A stretch of DNA of 64,000 nt, from the NCBI RefSeq assembly GCF_023498005.1, contig NZ_CP097289.1, positions 9,486,001-9,550,000 of the forward strand. The letters run 5' to 3'. The position numbers and the translations under genes are program-made. Below the pieces are notes generated by a model, which had not been told where the DNA came from, did not search any database, and saw only the letters and a program-made list of their open reading frames with translations. This stretch comes from Streptomyces durmitorensis. GTDB lineage: Bacteria > Actinomycetota > Actinomycetes > Streptomycetales > Streptomycetaceae. Shown one piece after another: positions 26,167-35,291 of this stretch; the first letter of the stretch is position 1, and each line of letters opens with the position of its first letter.

Positions 26167-27582
26167 TCAGGGGCAGGTGACGAGGATGACGGAGACAGCG
26201 GTGCAGGTGACGGCCGCGCTGTCGTTGGCGGGGTGGGTGTCGGTGGGAGCGGAGGCGGTGCGCAGGCCGGTGACCTTGACCTTGCCGAGGGTCAGCAGGT
26301 GCAGCGGGACACGGAAGGTCTTGTTCACGCTCGCGTCGTCGGCGATGGCTCCGTAGGCGCAGGTCACCGTGGAGGCGGCGACGGTGCATCCGGCGGAGAG
26401 GTTCGTGGCGGAGGCACCCGGCGGGAGCGCGGCGGTCAGGGTCGCGGAAGTGACGGCGTCGGGGCCGGTGTTGTGCGCGGTGAGGGTGTAACTCAGGTAA
26501 GGCACCAGGAGGCCAAGGTTCGGCTTGGCGGTGAAGTTCACGTCGATGTCCGCCTCCTGCGCCGTTGGCGGCGCGGGAACGAAGGCGATGCCGTAAGGGC
26601 TGTTGAACCCGCTGATGGTGGCAGTGACGGCGTTGGTCGCGGTGTCGATCACCGAGACGGTGTCGTCAGCCCGGTTGGTGGCGTAGACGGCCGTGCCGGA
26701 CGGGTTCACCTCGACCTTGGCCGGGCTGTCGCCGACCGGGACGGTCGCCGTCACGGTACTGGTCGCCGTGTTGATCACCTTCACGTCGTCGCTGCCGGTG
26801 CTGGTGACGTAGGCCCGCGTGCCGGAGGGGCTGAACGCGACGCCGTTCGGTCCGGCTCCGACCGGGACGGTGGCGCTGACCGTGTTGGTCGCGGTGTCGA
26901 TGACCGAGACCGTGGTCCCGTCGTTGTTGGTGACGTACGCGGTGGTCCCTGACGGGCTGACCGCCACTCCGGAGGGCCCGTCCCCGACCGGGACGGTGGC
27001 GCTGACGGTATTGGCCGCTGTGTTGATGACCGAGACCGTGTCGTCTCCGTTGTTCGTCACGTAGGCGGTGGTGCCCGACGGGTTCACCGCTGTCCCGTTC
27101 GGCCCGGCTCCGACCGGGACGGTGGCGCTGACCGTGTTGGTCGCGGTGTTGATGACCGAGACGGTGGAGTCGGAGAGGTTCGTGACATACGCGCGGTTCC
27201 CGGACGGGGTGAACGCCACGGTGAGGGGGTTGCTGCCGACGGGGATGGTCGCGGTGACCGCGTCGGTCCCGGTGTCGAACGCCGAGACGGTGCCGTCGTC
27301 GAAGTTGGTGACGTACGCCTGCGTGTCAGCCGGGTTGACCGCCACGCCGGTGGGATTGCTGCCGACACTGATGCTGCCGGTGATGGTGTTGGTGCTCGTA
27401 TCGATCACCGAGACGTCGTCACCACCAAAGTTGGAGACATACGCCTTCGGGCCGACATCGGCGTGAGCGGGCTCGGTGAGCGCCGCCACGCCCGTCAGTG
27501 CCAGCGTGCCGGCGGCAGCAAGCGAGGTCAGGCGGCGTCGGCGGGACTGGGTGCGGCGGGGTCTGGAGAGTGCAGAAATCAA
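26167..27582 (-). CDS. Secreted YVTN-repeat beta-propeller protein with DUF11 domain
   Basis: A 471-residue exported protein. After a twin-Arg-like basic start (RRTQSRRRR) and hydrophobic core the mature chain begins near AHADVG. It holds about seven to eight 42-residue YVTN units of the form AYVTNxxxDTVSVIxTATN with VPVGxGPxGVAV, building a seven-bladed propeller (about 45-345). Residues about 355-471 form a DUF11 beta-sandwich. Such proteins coat or bind at the cell surface; no enzyme site is evident. The repeats are highly similar in DNA, so recombination among them is likely. Transcribed alone from the region 27583-27922. Confidence 0.88.
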   Translation of the reverse strand: MISALSRPRRTQSRRRRLTSLAAAGTLALTGVAALTEPAHADVGPKAYVSNFGGDDVSVIDTSTNTITGSISVGSNPTGVAVNPADTQAYVTNFDDGTVSAFDTGTDAVTATIPVGSNPLTVAFTPSGNRAYVTNLSDSTVSVINTATNTVSATVPVGAGPNGTAVNPSGTTAYVTNNGDDTVSVINTAANTVSATVPVGDGPSGVAVSPSGTTAYVTNNDGTTVSVIDTATNTVSATVPVGAGPNGVAFSPSGTRAYVTSTGSDDVKVINTATSTVTATVPVGDSPAKVEVNPSGTAVYATNRADDTVSVIDTATNAVTATISGFNSPYGIAFVPAPPTAQEADIDVNFTAKPNLGLLVPYLSYTLTAHNTGPDAVTSATLTAALPPGASATNLSAGCTVAASTVTCAYGAIADDASVNKTFRVPLHLLTLGKVKVTGLRTASAPTDTHPANDSAAVTCTAVSVILVTCP

Positions 27583-27922
27583 GGGACTTCCCCCTTATCG
27601 GTTCCGCACCCTGACGGCAGATCCGAAGGACCCCGGGAACCGGCAGCGGTGCGGTGGCGCAGGCCCCACCACCGGCGGTCCACTCAACCACCGAGCGCCC
27701 GGGCCCCGTACATCGCGCACCACCGTGGCAAGAACAGGGCCACGACAGCCTTACCCCGCGCGCACACCGGCAGAGTCGGCGGCCGGCGAAGTCATGAGAA
27801 TCATCCCGCTCCCTCACCGGCCTCGGAGCGGAACCTCACAGTCGTCCGCATTCAGTCAAAAGCTGACCGCCCGGCGTCTTGACGCCACGTCGTCGGCGTG
27901 GAACCCCCCGGGGAAACAGCGC
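27583..27922. other. 340-bp intergenic region, no gene seen
   Basis: Lies upstream of the YVTN gene and downstream of the alpha/beta-hydrolase gene, both on the minus strand. I see a short hairpin GGCGTC-TT-GACGCC at about 27876-27889 that could end hydrolase transcription, and no convincing coding frame. Confidence 0.5.
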
Positions 27923-29461
27923 CTAGGCCGGGCAGGACACGTCGCGCACGGGCAGTCGGCCGTCTGCCAGATAGGCGTTGACCTGCGCGTCCGCGCACCT
28001 GTTGCCGTACTCGCCGTAGACCCCGTGCTGGTTGGCCCCGAACAGGGTCACCAGGCGAGAACGGGACCACCGGTCGCGCACCTGGCGCGCGCCGGAGTAG
28101 GTGGTACGGGTGTCGCCCGTGGCATTGACCAACAGGGCCGGCACGTCGTTGTCGACCACCGTCGGCGCCTCCGCCGGACCGTCCCAGAATTCGCACGCTG
28201 TGATGTTGTACGAGAGCGGGGCGGCGAAGGGGTGCTTCTTGCGGCCGGCCTGGATGTCACGCCAGTAGGTCTCGGTCCCGCGCTGCGTCGCGACATCTCC
28301 GCACAGGATGGCGGCCTGCGCGCTGCCCTGCTGAGAACCGGCCTTGGTGGTCATGGCCGCCAGAAGCGCGGACAACCCCGCTCCGGGCTCGACGTGTTGA
28401 CCGTCGGCGGCGCGCGCGAGGGTTCGGGTCGCGGTGGCCAGCTCGGCCCGAGGCTTGTCCAGATCGCTGCCCAGGCCGCTGAAGTAGACGAGGGGAACGA
28501 AGTGTTCGTCGACCCGGAAGTCACCGACCCGTAGAGGCTTTGCGGCCGCGGCCCGCTGGATGCCGCGCACGGTGGTCAGCACGGCGTCGGCGGTGCGGCC
28601 CAGGGCGTAGGTGTCGTGCCGGGCTGCGGTCCAGGCTGCCCAGGCGTGCAGCGCGCGTTCGTTGGCTCCCGTGGAGTCGGCGAGCAGCGTCTGGGTGTAC
28701 CGGGCGGGGTCGATGACACCGTCCAGCACCATGCGGTCGGTGCGGCCGGGGAACAGCTCGGTGTAGACCTGACCGAGGTAGGTGCCGTACGAGTAGCCGA
28801 GGTAGGAGATCCGCTGTGCGCCCAGCGCGGCTCGGACGACGTCCATGTCCCGGGCGGTGTTGCGTGTGCTGACATGGGGCAGCACATCTGCGTTCGTCTC
28901 TCGGCACCGCTCGGCCAGGTCGCGCTGACGGGCGACGGAGTGCTTGAACCCGGCCCGTCCTTCACCGGCCGAGAAGACCGTGGAACCGACGTCCCAGCCG
29001 CAGTCCAGCGGCGTGGAGCGGCCGACGAAACGCGGGTCCACGCCGATGAGGTCGTACTTCTTCGCCACCTTCCCCATGGCCGCGCCGACCGTGAGCGGCA
29101 TGTCGAGGCTTGGCCCGCCAGGGCCTCCGTTGTTGAGCAGGAGTGGGCCGACCCGGTGCGCCGGATCGGTGGCGCGTAGCCGGGAGATGGCGACGGTGAG
29201 GGTTCGGCCGCCGGGGTCGGTGTAGTCGAGCGGCACGGTGAGGTCGGCGCACTGGGCGCCCGCGGCGTCTAACTTGTTTCCGGTGGTGTCGTCGGGGCCC
29301 AGGGTGCAGTCGTGCCAGTCGACGTCCTGGTCGAGGTATTGCGCGAGCCCCGACGGCTCCTTGGCTGCAACTGAGGCCGTGACGGGTGACGTTCCCGCTG
29401 CCACGGCGGCCAGCATCACGACACCGGCAACGGCTGCTTGTCCACTTCTGGTCATCTGCAT
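27923..29461 (-). CDS. Secreted alpha/beta hydrolase, tripeptidyl-aminopeptidase-like (S33)
   Basis: A 512-residue protein of the SlpD/E, Tap and proline-iminopeptidase-like group of Streptomyces. A signal peptide (1-33) is followed by the fold's oxyanion strand LLLNNGGPGGPSLD and the nucleophile Ser224 in LGYSYGTYLGQ. The acid is in NATGDTRTTYSGAR and the His in NQHGVYG; a four-Cys C-terminal region completes the family pattern. It likely trims short peptides outside the cell. The start is ATG at 29459-29461 with TAGCGT 7 nt upstream and no ribosome site, hence a leaderless mRNA; the longer frame upstream is not needed. Confidence 0.88.
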   Translation of the reverse strand: MQMTRSGQAAVAGVVMLAAVAAGTSPVTASVAAKEPSGLAQYLDQDVDWHDCTLGPDDTTGNKLDAAGAQCADLTVPLDYTDPGGRTLTVAISRLRATDPAHRVGPLLLNNGGPGGPSLDMPLTVGAAMGKVAKKYDLIGVDPRFVGRSTPLDCGWDVGSTVFSAGEGRAGFKHSVARQRDLAERCRETNADVLPHVSTRNTARDMDVVRAALGAQRISYLGYSYGTYLGQVYTELFPGRTDRMVLDGVIDPARYTQTLLADSTGANERALHAWAAWTAARHDTYALGRTADAVLTTVRGIQRAAAAKPLRVGDFRVDEHFVPLVYFSGLGSDLDKPRAELATATRTLARAADGQHVEPGAGLSALLAAMTTKAGSQQGSAQAAILCGDVATQRGTETYWRDIQAGRKKHPFAAPLSYNITACEFWDGPAEAPTVVDNDVPALLVNATGDTRTTYSGARQVRDRWSRSRLVTLFGANQHGVYGEYGNRCADAQVNAYLADGRLPVRDVSCPA

Positions 29462-29468
29462 GTACCGC

Positions 29469-29474
29469 ACGCTA
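29469..29474 (-). promoter_or_regulatory. -10 box of a leaderless promoter for the secreted hydrolase
   Basis: Read on the minus strand, TAGCGT is separated by 7 nt from the ATG at 29461, with no Shine-Dalgarno sequence. Confidence 0.55.
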
Positions 29475-29578
29475 GGCGCGTCGTCGCCCGGTATCGCTGC
29501 GGGCACCCCCCGATTCGTGCCTAGGGATAGCCCTACCGCGGGGTGGTGGCACGGGGAGCCTCGGCCCCGCGGATTCCG

Positions 29579-29743
<165 letters not shown>

Positions 29744-30526
29744 TCAAAGGGTAGATCCGGGCATGCCGGCGCACGTCAGCTGCCTGCTGATGATCGCTGC
29801 CGAATCCAGCACGGCCCCCGCCAAGCGGTTTCGGACCGTGGGACTGCGCATCTGGCTGTGTGCGGCGAGAAGGCTGACCGCACCGGCCACGGTCGAGCCC
29901 CGCCAGACCGGTGCCGCGATCGCGTCCTTGCCGTGCAGGGGAGACGGGCCGACGGCGTATCCGTCCTGGCGGATGCGGGCGAGCTGAGGCCGTGCCGCGG
30001 TGACGTCCCCGAGGCAGGCCAGGATGGCCCACCCCGGAGGGTCTGTATCGAGCGGAGCACGCCACAAGGCCTGAAGTGACGCTTGTGGGGTTGCCTGAAG
30101 CTGCTGCGCGCGTGCGCCGAGAGCCTGCTCTGCGCGAATACGCATCGGCTTCCCGATCAACAGCGGTGCGTAGGCCAGGGCGATTTGGCCAGTGCGTGAC
30201 TGTAGTGTGATCAGCTCGGCGCGAACCGTAGCCGAACCCGTGCTCATCGGTGGACCGGACGAATCGGAGAAGGAGCCGGAGAACAAATGGGGTGCCTCTG
30301 CAAGGGAGTAGTGGCCGCGCGGCCCTCGCCGCTCCAGGGCTCCCTCGCCGACCAGCGCTTGGACGTAGCGATAGGCGGTGGGGGCCGGCAAACCCGCCCG
30401 GGCGGCGATGGAGGACAGCGGATGGGCGCCGTCACCGAGTTGCTACAGCGCACGCAGCACCGCGAGGGTGCGCGCCACGGAAACGCCATTGCCCTCCGAC
30501 GGTCTGACGGCAGTCGTCTGCAACAA
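29744..30526 (-). pseudogene. IclR-type regulator interrupted by one amber codon
   Basis: From TTG at 30524-30526 (AGGGGGA 7 nt upstream) the frame reads LQTTAVRPSEGNGVSVARTL and AVLRAL, meets TAG at 30443-30445, then continues in the same frame as QLGDGAHPLSSIAARAGLPA, a normal winged helix, and about 215 more residues with an IclR-like effector domain (WAILACLGDVTAARPQLARIRQDGY). A CAG to TAG change would explain the stop. Everything else is intact, so the inactivation looks recent, unless translation restarts at the TTG at 30391 and gives a protein lacking helix 1. Confidence 0.8.
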
Positions 30527-30715
30527 CGCGCATTCCCCCTGGCAGTTGAGGATCGCCGCGTATCCCGCTGCACGAGCAGATCCGAACGCCCATTGTCGCT
30601 ACCGCCCCATGGACACCACCAGGACCAGCTTTTTCCTGTCAGCGAATTTCAGGAAAGCGTTCTTCCGGTATATGGGTCGGGCGTGGGCGGCGCTCAGCGC
30701 AGGAGAGGGTGAACG

Positions 30716-32194
30716 GTGGACAACAAGGCAGCGCTGCGGCAACTGCTGCAGTGGAAGCGGAAACAGGTGGATCCCTCAAGCCTGGGCTGGCCTCCCCGCA
30801 CCGGTCGTGGCCGCCGTTCCCCAAGTCTCTCGCAGGCTCAGGTCGGACAGCTCCTCTACGTGTCCGAGCGGACCTACGCGCAGCTCGAACGCGGCGAAAT
30901 GCCGTCGCCCACACCTGAGTTCCTCGACCGGGTCTCCAACGTCCTGCAGCTGAAGGAGCGGGAGAGGATCGCGCTCTACGTCTATTCCGTCGGTCACGAG
31001 CCGCCCCACCCGCAGGATCCGCTGGCCGGCACGAACGTCCACCCGGCCTGGAAGGTGGCGGTGGAAGCCATGGCGGGCCAACCGTGCTACGTCAACGACG
31101 TCGCCTGGAACGTCCTTGCCTGCAACGAAGACTTCCTTCGCATGTTCCCCCGCCCTCACGGAGCCGAGCCGGTACTCCCCGAGAAGAACCTCAGGCGCTA
31201 CATGCTGCTGCGGGAGGACGTCAGGGAGCATCAGATGGTCAACTGGGAGACCCAGTGGGCGATACCGCTCACCGCCCAGCTGCGGACCGCTGTGGCCGCG
31301 CACCCGGAGAACGCCGATCTGCAACAGTTGGACCAGGAGGTCGACGCGGACCCGGTGGTCCGCCCCCTCTACAGGGACCGGCATGTGGCACACGTCCACC
31401 CCAACGGCGACACACGGAAGATGCGGTATCACGCATACGGGGGCCCGGACGAAGAGGCGCACTTGGACCAGTGCTGTATCCATCACGCTCCCTCCCGGGT
31501 AGGTGATGTCACCATGTGCACCGCCATGCCGCTCGGTTCGCCCGGGGCGAGATTCACCATGCTCGTGTTCAACCCCGCCCCCCTCGCGGTGCGATCAAGG
31601 GGTGAGCGACCCGTTGGCGGCCTTCCGCAGAGCGGAACCACAGGCCGTGCGTTTCGGTGGTTGAAACGGGCGCCGCGTCTGGCGGTCCATAGGTTGCGCC
31701 TGGTCAAGTCGCTGAGTTGGATGGTCACTCCTGGACGCCGAACCCCGGCGGGTGTGTGTGCCCAGGACGCCGAACCGGTCGCCTCCGGCCATCCCATGTT
31801 CGGTCGGGGTGCCGCCCGACGCGGCAGGCGGCACCCCACTCCACTTACTCGGGCTGCTGGGGCATGCCGATCAGGCGACGGGAAGCCCCGGGTCGGTGCG
31901 ACGGTTGAAGGCCCACCGGGCGGCTCCATGCGCCAACTCCATGACACTGTGACCCAGGACCTCGCCCCGCAGATGGCGGTACTCCATCGCGATCACAATC
32001 ATGAGGCGCTCGGGAAGGCCGAGCTGCGGATAGAAGCCGCGCCGGAAGATGTCCTCCATGGCTTCTTCAACCGTCAGACCGTCTTCGAAGCGCAGTCGAA
32101 TCTCGCGCTGCGCGGCGCGCAGATAGTCGATGTGCTCGCGCACGTCACCGGGACCCCTGAGCCCGCCATGGCCGGGGATGATGATGCTGGGTGA
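30716..32194 (+). CDS. MmyB-like XRE regulator with aberrant C-terminal extension
   Basis: Residues 1-290 form an XRE helix-turn-helix (about 30-85: LSQAQVGQLLYVSERTYAQLERGEMP) plus the MmyB-like PAS-fold ligand domain (CYVNDVAWNVLACNEDFLRMF, CCIHHAPSRVGDVTMCTAMP, ending near FTMLVFNPAPLAV). Homologues end about here. In this gene the frame stays open for a further 200 residues of Arg/Pro-rich sequence and runs 324 bp antisense into the metallo-beta-lactamase-fold gene. I take the extension as an artefact of a lost stop, so the functional part is about 30716-31620. GTG or ATG at 30716 starts it after AGGAGAGGG. It likely regulated the now deleted SDR gene. Confidence 0.7.
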   Translation: MDNKAALRQLLQWKRKQVDPSSLGWPPRTGRGRRSPSLSQAQVGQLLYVSERTYAQLERGEMPSPTPEFLDRVSNVLQLKERERIALYVYSVGHEPPHPQDPLAGTNVHPAWKVAVEAMAGQPCYVNDVAWNVLACNEDFLRMFPRPHGAEPVLPEKNLRRYMLLREDVREHQMVNWETQWAIPLTAQLRTAVAAHPENADLQQLDQEVDADPVVRPLYRDRHVAHVHPNGDTRKMRYHAYGGPDEEAHLDQCCIHHAPSRVGDVTMCTAMPLGSPGARFTMLVFNPAPLAVRSRGERPVGGLPQSGTTGRAFRWLKRAPRLAVHRLRLVKSLSWMVTPGRRTPAGVCAQDAEPVASGHPMFGRGAARRGRRHPTPLTRAAGACRSGDGKPRVGATVEGPPGGSMRQLHDTVTQDLAPQMAVLHRDHNHEALGKAELRIEAAPEDVLHGFFNRQTVFEAQSNLALRGAQIVDVLAHVTGTPEPAMAGDDDAG

Positions 32195-32845
32195 CAGGCC
32201 CAGGATCGTTTCGTTGGCGTCGATGACGTTCTGTATCGGACCCGACCAATGCGGAGGGTGGTCGTCGGGGAAGAAGACGTCGCCTGCGCAGATGACATCG
32301 CCGACACGGACGATCAGGTCACCCGTGTGATGCGCGGGCCCGACCTCGAAGAGCTCGACCTCCAACTCCCCGACCGTGAAGGTGTGGTGGCCGCTGAACG
32401 TCTTCGTGGCGATGGGCTCGCGGGCTGAGAGAAAGTCGAACACGCCGAAGTGACGGCGGAAATACCAGCCCAACGGATCCTCGGGCGACGTCTCGTGCAG
32501 CAGGCGGTGCATGTCCTGCGGAGTCGGCTCCTCGTGCTGGTGCTCGGAACCGGACTGCGTGGAGATGACACTCGCGCCGGGGAACCTGTGGTTGCCCCAA
32601 CTGTGGTCGCCATTGGCGTGCGTGTTGACCACCGTCGACACCTGGCGCCCGCCCAGGACCGGACGGGCGGCCTGGATCATCGCATCCGTGAGCGGCCCGT
32701 CATACGGGGTGTCGATGAGCGCGGCCTCATCGCCGGAAATGATCCACAGGCAGTTCGCGTACCCCCAACCGCCGCTGCGGTAAGGCATCCACACGTGCAG
32801 GCCGGAAGTGTTCGGGATCGGAACGAGCTGACTAGGGAGGTCCAT
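31871..32845 (-). CDS. Metallo-beta-lactamase-fold hydrolase
   Basis: A 324-residue MBL-fold protein. The metal motif reads THANGDHSWGN (His76, Asn78, Asp80, His81): the second His of the usual HxHxDH is Asn, as in several MBL subfamilies. The other ligands appear in GPAHHTGD, CAGDVFF and IIPGHGG. Family members hydrolyse esters, lactones or thioesters; no signal peptide is present. The C-terminal 100 residues are helical and may cover the active site. The start ATG 32845 lies directly after AGTCTGAATGGACC-like sequence without a strong ribosome site. No operon partners. Confidence 0.85.
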   Translation of the reverse strand: MDLPSQLVPIPNTSGLHVWMPYRSGGWGYANCLWIISGDEAALIDTPYDGPLTDAMIQAARPVLGGRQVSTVVNTHANGDHSWGNHRFPGASVISTQSGSEHQHEEPTPQDMHRLLHETSPEDPLGWYFRRHFGVFDFLSAREPIATKTFSGHHTFTVGELEVELFEVGPAHHTGDLIVRVGDVICAGDVFFPDDHPPHWSGPIQNVIDANETILGLSPSIIIPGHGGLRGPGDVREHIDYLRAAQREIRLRFEDGLTVEEAMEDIFRRGFYPQLGLPERLMIVIAMEYRHLRGEVLGHSVMELAHGAARWAFNRRTDPGLPVA

Positions 32846-33012
32846 TCAGACATTGTCGCGGACGACGACGGTCACATCCTGTGGACTCGAACACATCACG
32901 CCGCGAGGTGGCCTTCACGTGGGGATCCAAGGGCGGTGATGCGGGACCCGAGTGTCACCCGGTGTTCACGGGTAGAGCGGGGTGGACCGGCGAAGCGATG
33001 AGAGAACTTCTG

Positions 33013-33051
33013 GACAGTCAGCTGCCGCGTGGGATGCGGCGGCTGACTGTC
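33013..33051 (+). terminator. Strong hairpin just upstream of the HAD gene
   Basis: GACAGTCAGCTGCCGC (33013-33028) pairs with GCGGCGGCTGACTGTC (33036-33051) with one G-T mismatch and a 7-nt loop. It lies between two divergent genes and 55 bp before the HAD start, so it may act in a leader rather than as a simple terminator. Confidence 0.5.
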
Positions 33052-33106
33052 ATGGACTGGACATTCGCGCACCCTCGTGGTGCGCCAGGAGAAGGGCGAC
33101 GACGCC

Positions 33107-33745
33107 ATGAACAGATCCGCCTTCACGGGCTCGGTCCGGACGAGCATCACGCTCGGTGCCGCCCTGGCGTCGACCGTGCTGTGCGCCACGGCGAGTGTGG
33201 CTGTGCCCGGGGACGCGGGCGGCGTCACGGCGACGCCCTCCGTCGCGCGCGTGAGCGCCGAACGTGCCTGCCCCGTCGTGTACTTCGACCTGGGCGAGAC
33301 CCTTGTGCACACCGCCGAGGACGGCGGCACCAGCTATCAGGCCGGCGCGGCCTCCTACCTGCGAGCCCTGCGCGAACGCCACATCAGAATCGGCCTGATC
33401 ACCAACGTCCCTTCCTCCTGGGGCGCGACCGACGCCGAGCGTGCCGCCAGGCTGAAGAAGGAGGTCGATGCCACGTGGCGGGGCTCCGAGCCCTTCGTCT
33501 GGAAGGACTTCGGCGACCGGATCTTCACTCCCCGAACGGAAGCGGAACGCAAACCGGCTCCCGCCCTCTGGCAGCGCGCGAAGGCCGAATCGGGCCGCTG
33601 CCGAGTCGTCTACCAGGCGGAGACGGCCGAGGAGGTCCATGCCGCGGCGTCGCTCGGCTATGTGGCGTACCAGGTCGCCCGGCCCCACCGGCCCGCGTTC
33701 CTCCCGGTCCGGCTGATTGAGGTCCTCGGCGGTCGTTCCCGCTGA
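33107..33745 (+). CDS. Exported HAD-like hydrolase
   Basis: A 212-residue protein with a signal peptide (1-36, core SITLGAALASTVLCATA) and a HAD-fold body. Motif I is VVYFDLGETLV, where the second acidic residue of DxDxT is replaced by Gly, then ITNVPSS (motif II, Thr) and a Lys in RKPAPALW. The loss of the second Asp argues against classical phosphatase chemistry. Secreted HAD proteins are unusual because most are cytoplasmic. ATG 33107 is chosen with GGAGAAGGG upstream; GTG 33077 is possible. Converges on the MFS gene. Confidence 0.72.
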   Translation: MNRSAFTGSVRTSITLGAALASTVLCATASVAVPGDAGGVTATPSVARVSAERACPVVYFDLGETLVHTAEDGGTSYQAGAASYLRALRERHIRIGLITNVPSSWGATDAERAARLKKEVDATWRGSEPFVWKDFGDRIFTPRTEAERKPAPALWQRAKAESGRCRVVYQAETAEEVHAAASLGYVAYQVARPHRPAFLPVRLIEVLGGRSR

Positions 33746-33766
33746 CCGGAGTCGGCGAGCATCGGG

Positions 33767-33809
33767 CCCGCTGACGTACGTACCCTTCAAGGGTGCGTAC
33801 GTCAGCGGG
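33767..33809. terminator. Long bidirectional hairpin between HAD and MFS genes
   Basis: CCCGCTGACGTACGTACCCT and its complement AGGGTGCGTACGTCAGCGGG form an about 20-bp stem with one mismatch and almost no loop, lying between the two stop codons. Confidence 0.8.
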
Positions 33810-33840
33810 GCAGGCGGTGGCCCGTCTGTGCGGCTGCGTG

Positions 33841-35244
33841 TCAGCCCCGCGGCCTGCGGCGTCCACCTTCGGTCAGCCGGTCTGCGTCGCCTGCGTCGTG
33901 CAGGGACTCCCTGCCGGGGTCCGTCCCCAGGGCAGCGCGGTCGGTCGGGGCTTGCCTGTCCGCGTCCGTCGTGTCCGGACCCTCGGCCCCGGCCGGGAGC
34001 CCTCCCGGGGCGGCGACCATCGGGCCCCGTTTCACCATCCCGCTGCGCAGGAACAGTTGGAAGGCTCCGAGCAGCACCGCCGTCGCGAGCGCGCTGTGCC
34101 ACAGCAGGGCGTCCAGGTGCCCGGCGGAGAGATAAGCGCCCGCGGCGACCGCGGCCAGTGCGCACACCGCACGGTCCACGATGCTCTCGACCGAGAGAAG
34201 CGTGGCGCGCGGGGCGTGCGCGGGCACCGCGTCGTTCACCAGCTTGCGCTGAACCGGGTACGCGAAACCGGTCGCGGCGGCGAACAGGCAGAGCAGCGTG
34301 ACCACGGCCCAGGGCCCGCCGAGCGTCATGGCCGCGAGGGTGCCCGCGAGCGCGAGGCTGAGGATCGAGACCCAGGCGACCGGTGTGAGGCGACTGCTCA
34401 GCCACTGGGGGCGGGCCGAGGCCACCGCCTCCGCAACCGTCATCGCGGCAAGGACTCCGCCGTGCGAGGCCTCCGCGATGCCGTGGTCAAGCAGGATCGG
34501 CTGGAAGAGATTGACCTGGCAGATCCGGGACAGCGTGAAGACCCCGACGCCTTGCACCATCACTAGGGCCAGCCACCGTGAGGAGGCGACGCAGCGCAGT
34601 GCGGAGCCCGCGTCCCGCAGGAAGTCGCCGCCTCTGCGTCCTCCGCTCGTCCGCTCGGTCGCTTTCCCCGTGCCCTCGTCCGCTCCGGCAAGTCGGGGCA
34701 GCGCGACGGCACAGGCGAGGGAGCCCGCCGCGCTGAGGGCACTGAGGACGTATGGAGCCGCGTGGGCGACGGACATCAGGGGTCCGATCAGCGGCCAGCA
34801 CACGACCTTGGCCGCCAGCCCCAGGGCCCGCGCGGTGCCCTCCGCCTTCAGATAGTGCTCGCCGCATTTCTCGGCCTGCAGCCCGTCGTACAGATAGGCG
34901 CTCGCCGCACCCGAGGTGAGCGAACGGCCCGCGGCGATGGCGAGGAAGTGGACGAGGAAGCCGGTGTACGAGGCGCTGACCACCGGAGCCAGATTGGCCG
35001 CCGTCATGACCACCGCCCCGGCCCGCAGGCAGTTGCGGGTACCGATCCGGTCGGCGATCAGCCCGGTCGGGATCTCGAACAGGCAGAAGGCCACGTAGTA
35101 GATGCTCTGGATGCCGAAGATCTGCCCGTCCGAGAGCCCGGCTGCCTTCTGGTAGGCGTAGAAGACCGGCATCCACCACAGCAAGTTGAACAGCAGCTGG
35201 AAGCCGTAGTTGAGCCGGATGACCCGACGGGCGGTGTCCGTCAG
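33841..35244 (-). CDS. MFS transporter with abnormal start
   Basis: About 467 residues with 12 hydrophobic segments; motif A reads GLIADRIGTRNCLRAG and the N-terminus RRVIRLNYGFQLLFNLLWWM is typical of MFS exporters of the multidrug/DHA type. It is the last gene of a cluster with a dikinase-like protein and an ATP-grasp ligase, so it probably exports their product. No ATG, GTG or TTG lies in this frame before the first membrane segment; only a CTG at 35242-35244 with AGAGGGG upstream fits. An ATG 5 nt further up at 35247-35249 is out of frame and would match if one base had been lost just after it. Either a CTG start or a frameshift. Confidence 0.75.
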   Translation of the reverse strand: MTDTARRVIRLNYGFQLLFNLLWWMPVFYAYQKAAGLSDGQIFGIQSIYYVAFCLFEIPTGLIADRIGTRNCLRAGAVVMTAANLAPVVSASYTGFLVHFLAIAAGRSLTSGAASAYLYDGLQAEKCGEHYLKAEGTARALGLAAKVVCWPLIGPLMSVAHAAPYVLSALSAAGSLACAVALPRLAGADEGTGKATERTSGGRRGGDFLRDAGSALRCVASSRWLALVMVQGVGVFTLSRICQVNLFQPILLDHGIAEASHGGVLAAMTVAEAVASARPQWLSSRLTPVAWVSILSLALAGTLAAMTLGGPWAVVTLLCLFAAATGFAYPVQRKLVNDAVPAHAPRATLLSVESIVDRAVCALAAVAAGAYLSAGHLDALLWHSALATAVLLGAFQLFLRSGMVKRGPMVAAPGGLPAGAEGPDTTDADRQAPTDRAALGTDPGRESLHDAGDADRLTEGGRRRPRG

Positions 35245-35291
35245 GCCATGACGCCCCTCTCTGCCGGGGCGCGGACGCCCACGTCGCGCGC

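Noticed and set aside
31483..31947. Minus-strand frame of 154 residues between regulator and MBL genes
   Set aside because: Low-complexity sequence without ribosome site or family resemblance.
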